Part shown: positions 61,457 through 64,000 of the stretch, one piece after another
Layout: every line of letters begins with the position of its first letter
Numbering within the stretch: the stretch's first letter is position 1
Assembly (NCBI RefSeq): GCF_028275115.1
Contig: NZ_JAQCNH010000039.1
Span: 1-64,000 of the forward strand
Length of the DNA: 64,000 nucleotides
Source of the DNA: Halorientalis sp.
GTDB taxonomy: Archaea; Halobacteriota; Halobacteria; Halobacteriales; Haloarculaceae
Reading direction: 5' to 3'
Translations under genes and position numbers: made by a program
The notes under the pieces: generated by a model
Seen by the model: the letters and a program-made list of their open reading frames with translations, nothing else
Database searches by the model: none
What the model was told of the DNA's origin: nothing

Positions 61457-61955
61457 CGGCAGAGAACGTCGTCTTCGAGCCCCGCGCCACCGTGACCGCG
61501 TCGTCGGCGTCGGCGCCACAGACGTCCAGACCCGTGCGACGGTGTGAGACGGGTCTTCCGGAGCCGCCAGCACGAGTTCTGGCTTCGGTGGGTCGTACGG
61601 ACAGTCTCGGTGCTGTACTCGGCGGGACCGCCGTCAAGATTGCTGACGAAGGCGTTCTGTCTCGCCGCTGGTACTCCGTGTGCAGGTCCCGTAAAGAGGG
61701 CTGCGGCGGGTGGTCTGTGAGCGTCCAGTCGTAGAACTCGTGGACTGCGGTTTCGATGCCGTCGGCACCATATAGTCGGTTCCGGATGAGCGCTGCTCCC
61801 AGGTTCGAGGAGGGCGGCGGACCGGTGAACTGTGCGGCGTGGACGGCCGGGGGCGGACGCGGGTACCGTGACTGGGTTCGAAGTTGTCGGTGGTGAGCGG
61901 TCGGGATGGGGGTCGGTTCGGCACGTTTTTGTCCCGGCCGGCCGGAGAGTTCAGT
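61457..61955. other. 499-bp gap with a possible decayed coding fragment
   Basis: No intact gene. On the minus strand about 61690-61800 a run of codons with good GC3 reads LIRNRLYGADGIETAVHEFY and DWTLTDHPPQPSLRDLHTEY, resembling a real protein fragment, but the frame continues into non-coding-looking sequence and into Trm112 and purA on the other side. I could not assign a family. Oligo-T at 61926-61930 may end transcripts. Otherwise nothing is recognised. Confidence 0.4.
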
Positions 61956-62150
61956 ATGCGTGAGGACCTGATGGACATCATCTGCTGTCCACTCGACAAA
62001 AACGAACTCGACCTGGAGGTCATCCGCCGGGACGACGACGAGATCATGGAGGGACGACTTGCCTGTACGGAGTGCGGGGAGGAGTACCCCATCGAGGACG
62101 GGATTCCGAACCTCCTGCCGCCGGACATGCGGGAGGAGTCGGCGGCGTAG
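61956..62150 (+). CDS. Trm112-family methyltransferase activator
   Basis: 64 residues starting MREDLMDIICCPLDKNELDL. It has the zinc-ribbon-like CCPLDK and CTECGEEYPIEDGIPNLLPP motifs. Trm112 proteins bind and stabilise several tRNA, rRNA and protein methyltransferases. In haloarchaea one Trm112 is known to partner many enzymes. It is isolated here, 38 bp before the next gene on the same strand with a T6 tract between. Confidence 0.88.
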   Translation: MREDLMDIICCPLDKNELDLEVIRRDDDEIMEGRLACTECGEEYPIEDGIPNLLPPDMREESAA

Positions 62151-62158
62151 ACTGAACC

Positions 62159-62164
62159 TTTTTT
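62159..62164 (+). terminator. T6 terminator after Trm112
   Basis: ACCTTTTTTGCC starts 6 bp after the Trm112 stop, a likely oligo-T terminator. Confidence 0.45.
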
Positions 62165-62188
62165 GCCTCGCCACGCGCAGATGGCGGT

Positions 62189-62767
62189 GTGCCCGAGGAG
62201 TTACCCGTCGACGTGAACCGCCGGGAGCGCAATTCCCTGAACGTCCCGGCGTCCATCGAAACCGACGATTCGTTCGTCGTCAGGGTCCGGAACCACGGGA
62301 ACGCCAGCCGCGTCCACGTTCACCTCGACGAGAACCTCTCGGCGGTCGCCTCCCTCAAGGAGACCAACTACTACGTCGAGGCAAACAGCAGGCGGGACAT
62401 TCCAGTGAGTGTTCACGAGCGCGGCGTCGTCCACGGGAAGCTCAAGCTCTCAGCGGGCTACGGGGCGACGACGCGGTGGGTCGACGTAGACCTGACCGAA
62501 CCCGACGACACCGGGACGGTCGAAGTCGACGAGAGTCTCGCGGAACCCGGCGGCGGTGAACGCGACGACATCGGTGGCGAGAGGGAGCCGTCGCCCACGG
62601 GACCGACGCTTGCGGATGAGGCGGCGCTGCCCGTGCTAGCACTCGGTGTGCTGGCCATCGCCGTCGCAGTCGGGGCGGCGACGGTCTTCGAGAGCGGACT
62701 GGTTGCCGCCGGTGCGGTCGTCGTGTTCGTCGCCGTCTTGCTGGCCGGCTATCTGCTCGTCCGCTAA
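62189..62767 (+). CDS. Small membrane protein with beta-sandwich domain (DUF7524-type)
   Basis: 192 residues from a GTG at 62189. Residues 1-100 form a beta domain similar to NEW3/Ig-like folds (SFVVRVRNHGNASRVHVHLD, RRDIPVSVHERGVVHGKLKL). An acidic linker precedes two membrane helices (LPVLALGVLAIAVAVGAA, GLVAAGAVVVFVAVLLAGYL) at the very C-terminus. I recall this family as DUF7524, restricted to haloarchaea. No signal peptide is seen, so the beta domain may be cytoplasmic. Converges with the DR2241 gene (4-bp overlap). Confidence 0.7.
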   Translation: MPEELPVDVNRRERNSLNVPASIETDDSFVVRVRNHGNASRVHVHLDENLSAVASLKETNYYVEANSRRDIPVSVHERGVVHGKLKLSAGYGATTRWVDVDLTEPDDTGTVEVDESLAEPGGGERDDIGGEREPSPTGPTLADEAALPVLALGVLAIAVAVGAATVFESGLVAAGAVVVFVAVLLAGYLLVR

Positions 62768-63846
62768 TCCTCGGTCTCGACGGCAGGGAGTTCCCCGTCG
62801 TCGTCGAACAACTTCGCCCGGAGGTATCGTGCGCGGTAGCGGTTGGCACCGTCGTACACGTCCGCTTCGCGAATCTCGTCGGTCCGGCTGTCCGCGACTG
62901 CGTCGATGAGGGCCTCGATCTGGTCTTTCTCACTGGGCGTCAGGTCGAATTCGTAGGTCTGTGACTGTTCGCCCTCGAGTTTCGTCCACTGGCGTGCGGC
63001 GGAGACGACGAGCGAACACGGTTCGCGACAGGGGAACTGACCGTCGCCGCCGTCCACGTCGAGGTCGGTCTCCTCGTCGTACTCCCACTCGCGTCGCTTG
63101 AGACACTGGGAGTCGTCACAACAGGCCTCGGCCACCCAGTTGACGTGTTCGTAGCCCTCCCCGCGGTCCCAGGTCTGGATGACGCCGTAGATGCCCGACT
63201 GCCGTTCCATCGTCTCGCGCCAGTCGTCCACGTCGAGGTCGCCTTCCCGCTCGCGGTGCCAGTTGACGACCGTCGCCGGGTAGAAGAAATCGACTGTCTG
63301 CACCAGTTCTTCCGGGTCGAGGGCGGGAAACACCCAGCCCGACTGGAGCGTCGGTGCGGTCTTTAGCGGCCGGTACCGGTCGCGCTCGTCGTGTTTGGCG
63401 ATCTGGCGCGCGTCGAGCGGGTCGTCGTGTCGAACCAGGTCGTCGACCGGTGTGTCGGCGTCGTCGACGTGCCGGACTTCGTACTGTCGTCGGCCGTCGT
63501 CGCGCTCGACGCCGAGGCGAAGTTGCCCCCACTCGCGGGTCAGGCCCTCTGCCAGTCGGTCGTAGCGGTCCGGAACCGACCGATCCTCGACACCTTCGAG
63601 CCAGCGCAGGTACGCCCGGTCGGCGGGCGCGTCGGGCGCGACGCGAGTCCAGAAGTCCCAGTTCGTGACGTACGCCAAGTTGTCAGTCGCGGCATCTTCG
63701 AACTCGGCCTCGGAGAGCCCCTCACGGTCTGTTTCGGGCGTTCGGAAGCGATAACCCGCGTCCGTCGCCTCCGCTTCGAGGCCGTCACAATCGACGCCAT
63801 CCTCGCTCGCGGCTTCCCGCAGCCGGCGAACCGCCGTCTCGGTCAT
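62764..63846 (-). CDS. DR2241-family protein with C-terminal Fe-S cysteine cluster
   Basis: 360 residues from the ATG at 63846; GTTTATTCC on the minus strand near 63872-63880 fits as its TATA box and the 18 extra residues from the ATG at 63900 have atypical codons. A second TATA (CAAAATATAA, 63921-63930) suits the longer start. The C-terminal region has grouped cysteines (EACCDDSQCL and PCREPC), the 4Fe-4S site of the DR2241 family named after a Deinococcus protein. Family functions are not well known; some lie near CbiX-type chelatases. Here no cobalamin gene is adjacent, so role is unknown. Confidence 0.65.
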   Translation of the reverse strand: MTETAVRRLREAASEDGVDCDGLEAEATDAGYRFRTPETDREGLSEAEFEDAATDNLAYVTNWDFWTRVAPDAPADRAYLRWLEGVEDRSVPDRYDRLAEGLTREWGQLRLGVERDDGRRQYEVRHVDDADTPVDDLVRHDDPLDARQIAKHDERDRYRPLKTAPTLQSGWVFPALDPEELVQTVDFFYPATVVNWHREREGDLDVDDWRETMERQSGIYGVIQTWDRGEGYEHVNWVAEACCDDSQCLKRREWEYDEETDLDVDGGDGQFPCREPCSLVVSAARQWTKLEGEQSQTYEFDLTPSEKDQIEALIDAVADSRTDEIREADVYDGANRYRARYLRAKLFDDDGELPAVETED

Positions 63847-63965
63847 GTCCGAACGATATGGTGCCAGTGGAATAAACTCCGTCGTTCCGTCCCGCTTCAT
63901 CGGCAGTCCCGTTCTCGTACTTATATTTTGGGCCGAACTTCCGGCCTGGAAACGCCGATTCCCCC

Positions 63966-63975
63966 TTTTTTATAC
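63966..63975 (+). promoter_or_regulatory. Promoter of a plus-strand gene beginning at the window edge
   Basis: TTTTTTATAC centred about 26 bp before the ATG at 63998-64000. It is bracketed by CCCCT (63962-63966) and AGGGG (63976-63980), inverted arms that might be an operator. The coding sequence itself is outside the window. Confidence 0.5.
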
Positions 63976-64000
63976 AGGGGAATGTAGCAAGACATGCATG

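Noticed and set aside
61371..62174. 267-codon minus-strand open frame across the purA-Trm112 gap
   Set aside because: It covers the 3' end of purA and the whole Trm112 gene; only a short inner part looks protein-like.
1..64000. CRISPR array, rRNA genes or intact insertion sequence
   Set aside because: No regularly spaced repeat, rRNA-like segment or transposase with terminal repeats was seen on either strand.

Overview
The window is about 64 kb of high-GC chromosomal DNA from a halophilic archaeon (class Halobacteria). The evidence is consistent: strongly acidic proteins, archaeal ribosomal proteins (S15, S3Ae), Rpo11, the KEOPS subunit Pcc1, Trm112, archaeal-type RibL, a halocyanin, a PGF-CTERM surface protein, an Agl23-like protein, and TATA boxes 25-30 bp upstream of start codons (leaderless genes). 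The genus cannot be fixed from sequence reading alone. No CRISPR array, rRNA or intact insertion sequence was seen.

Layout. 1-8434: a cell-surface locus with seven genes whose products carry pilin-like N-termini. It includes a tight five-gene operon (3521-6872) and two larger flanking paralogues. Between them lie a small membrane protein, a tRNA-Ala(GGC) gene and copies of that tRNA's 3' end that look like an integration scar. 8709-11220: translation/tRNA-modification operon rps15, RecJ-like, pcc1, rps3ae. 11298-17433: halocyanin, small membrane protein, CDP-alcohol phosphatidyltransferase (PssA-like), acidic HEAT-repeat protein and a 1020-residue FAD/Fe-S dehydrogenase. 17446-27103: a signalling island of two large histidine kinases, a secreted phospholipase-D-like protein and a CheF-like/receiver fusion. 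27545-30940: S1/OB/DHH nuclease-like protein, JAMM protease, RibL and a PNPOx-fold protein. 31326-37480: a 1692-residue secreted protein made of beta-sandwich modules, overlapped by a PGF-CTERM anchored partner. 37640-43050: aminotransferase plus ribH, an Agl23-like membrane protein, purK-purE. 43126-44661: tandem paralogous lipoproteins. 44782-55418: an eleven-gene complex I operon (nuoA, B, CD, H, I, J1, J2, K, L, M, N) without nuoE/F/G. 55503-63846: zinc-ribbon/CAP-like membrane protein, rpo11, a very large disordered coiled-coil protein, a winged-helix regulator with flanking inverted repeats, purA, Trm112, a small membrane protein and a DR2241-type protein. The window ends at a probable promoter and start codon of the next plus-strand gene.

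The main themes are surface architecture (pilin-like set, giant secreted/PGF-CTERM pair, lipoproteins), environmental signalling (kinases and CheF-REC), respiratory proton pumping by a complex I lacking the NADH-input module, and housekeeping genes. The most promising leads for something undescribed are the pilin-like operon with its three homologous large pilins, the giant-protein/PGF-CTERM pair, the CheF-REC fusion beside kinases that share an output module, and the tRNA-derived repeats at 2958-3234.
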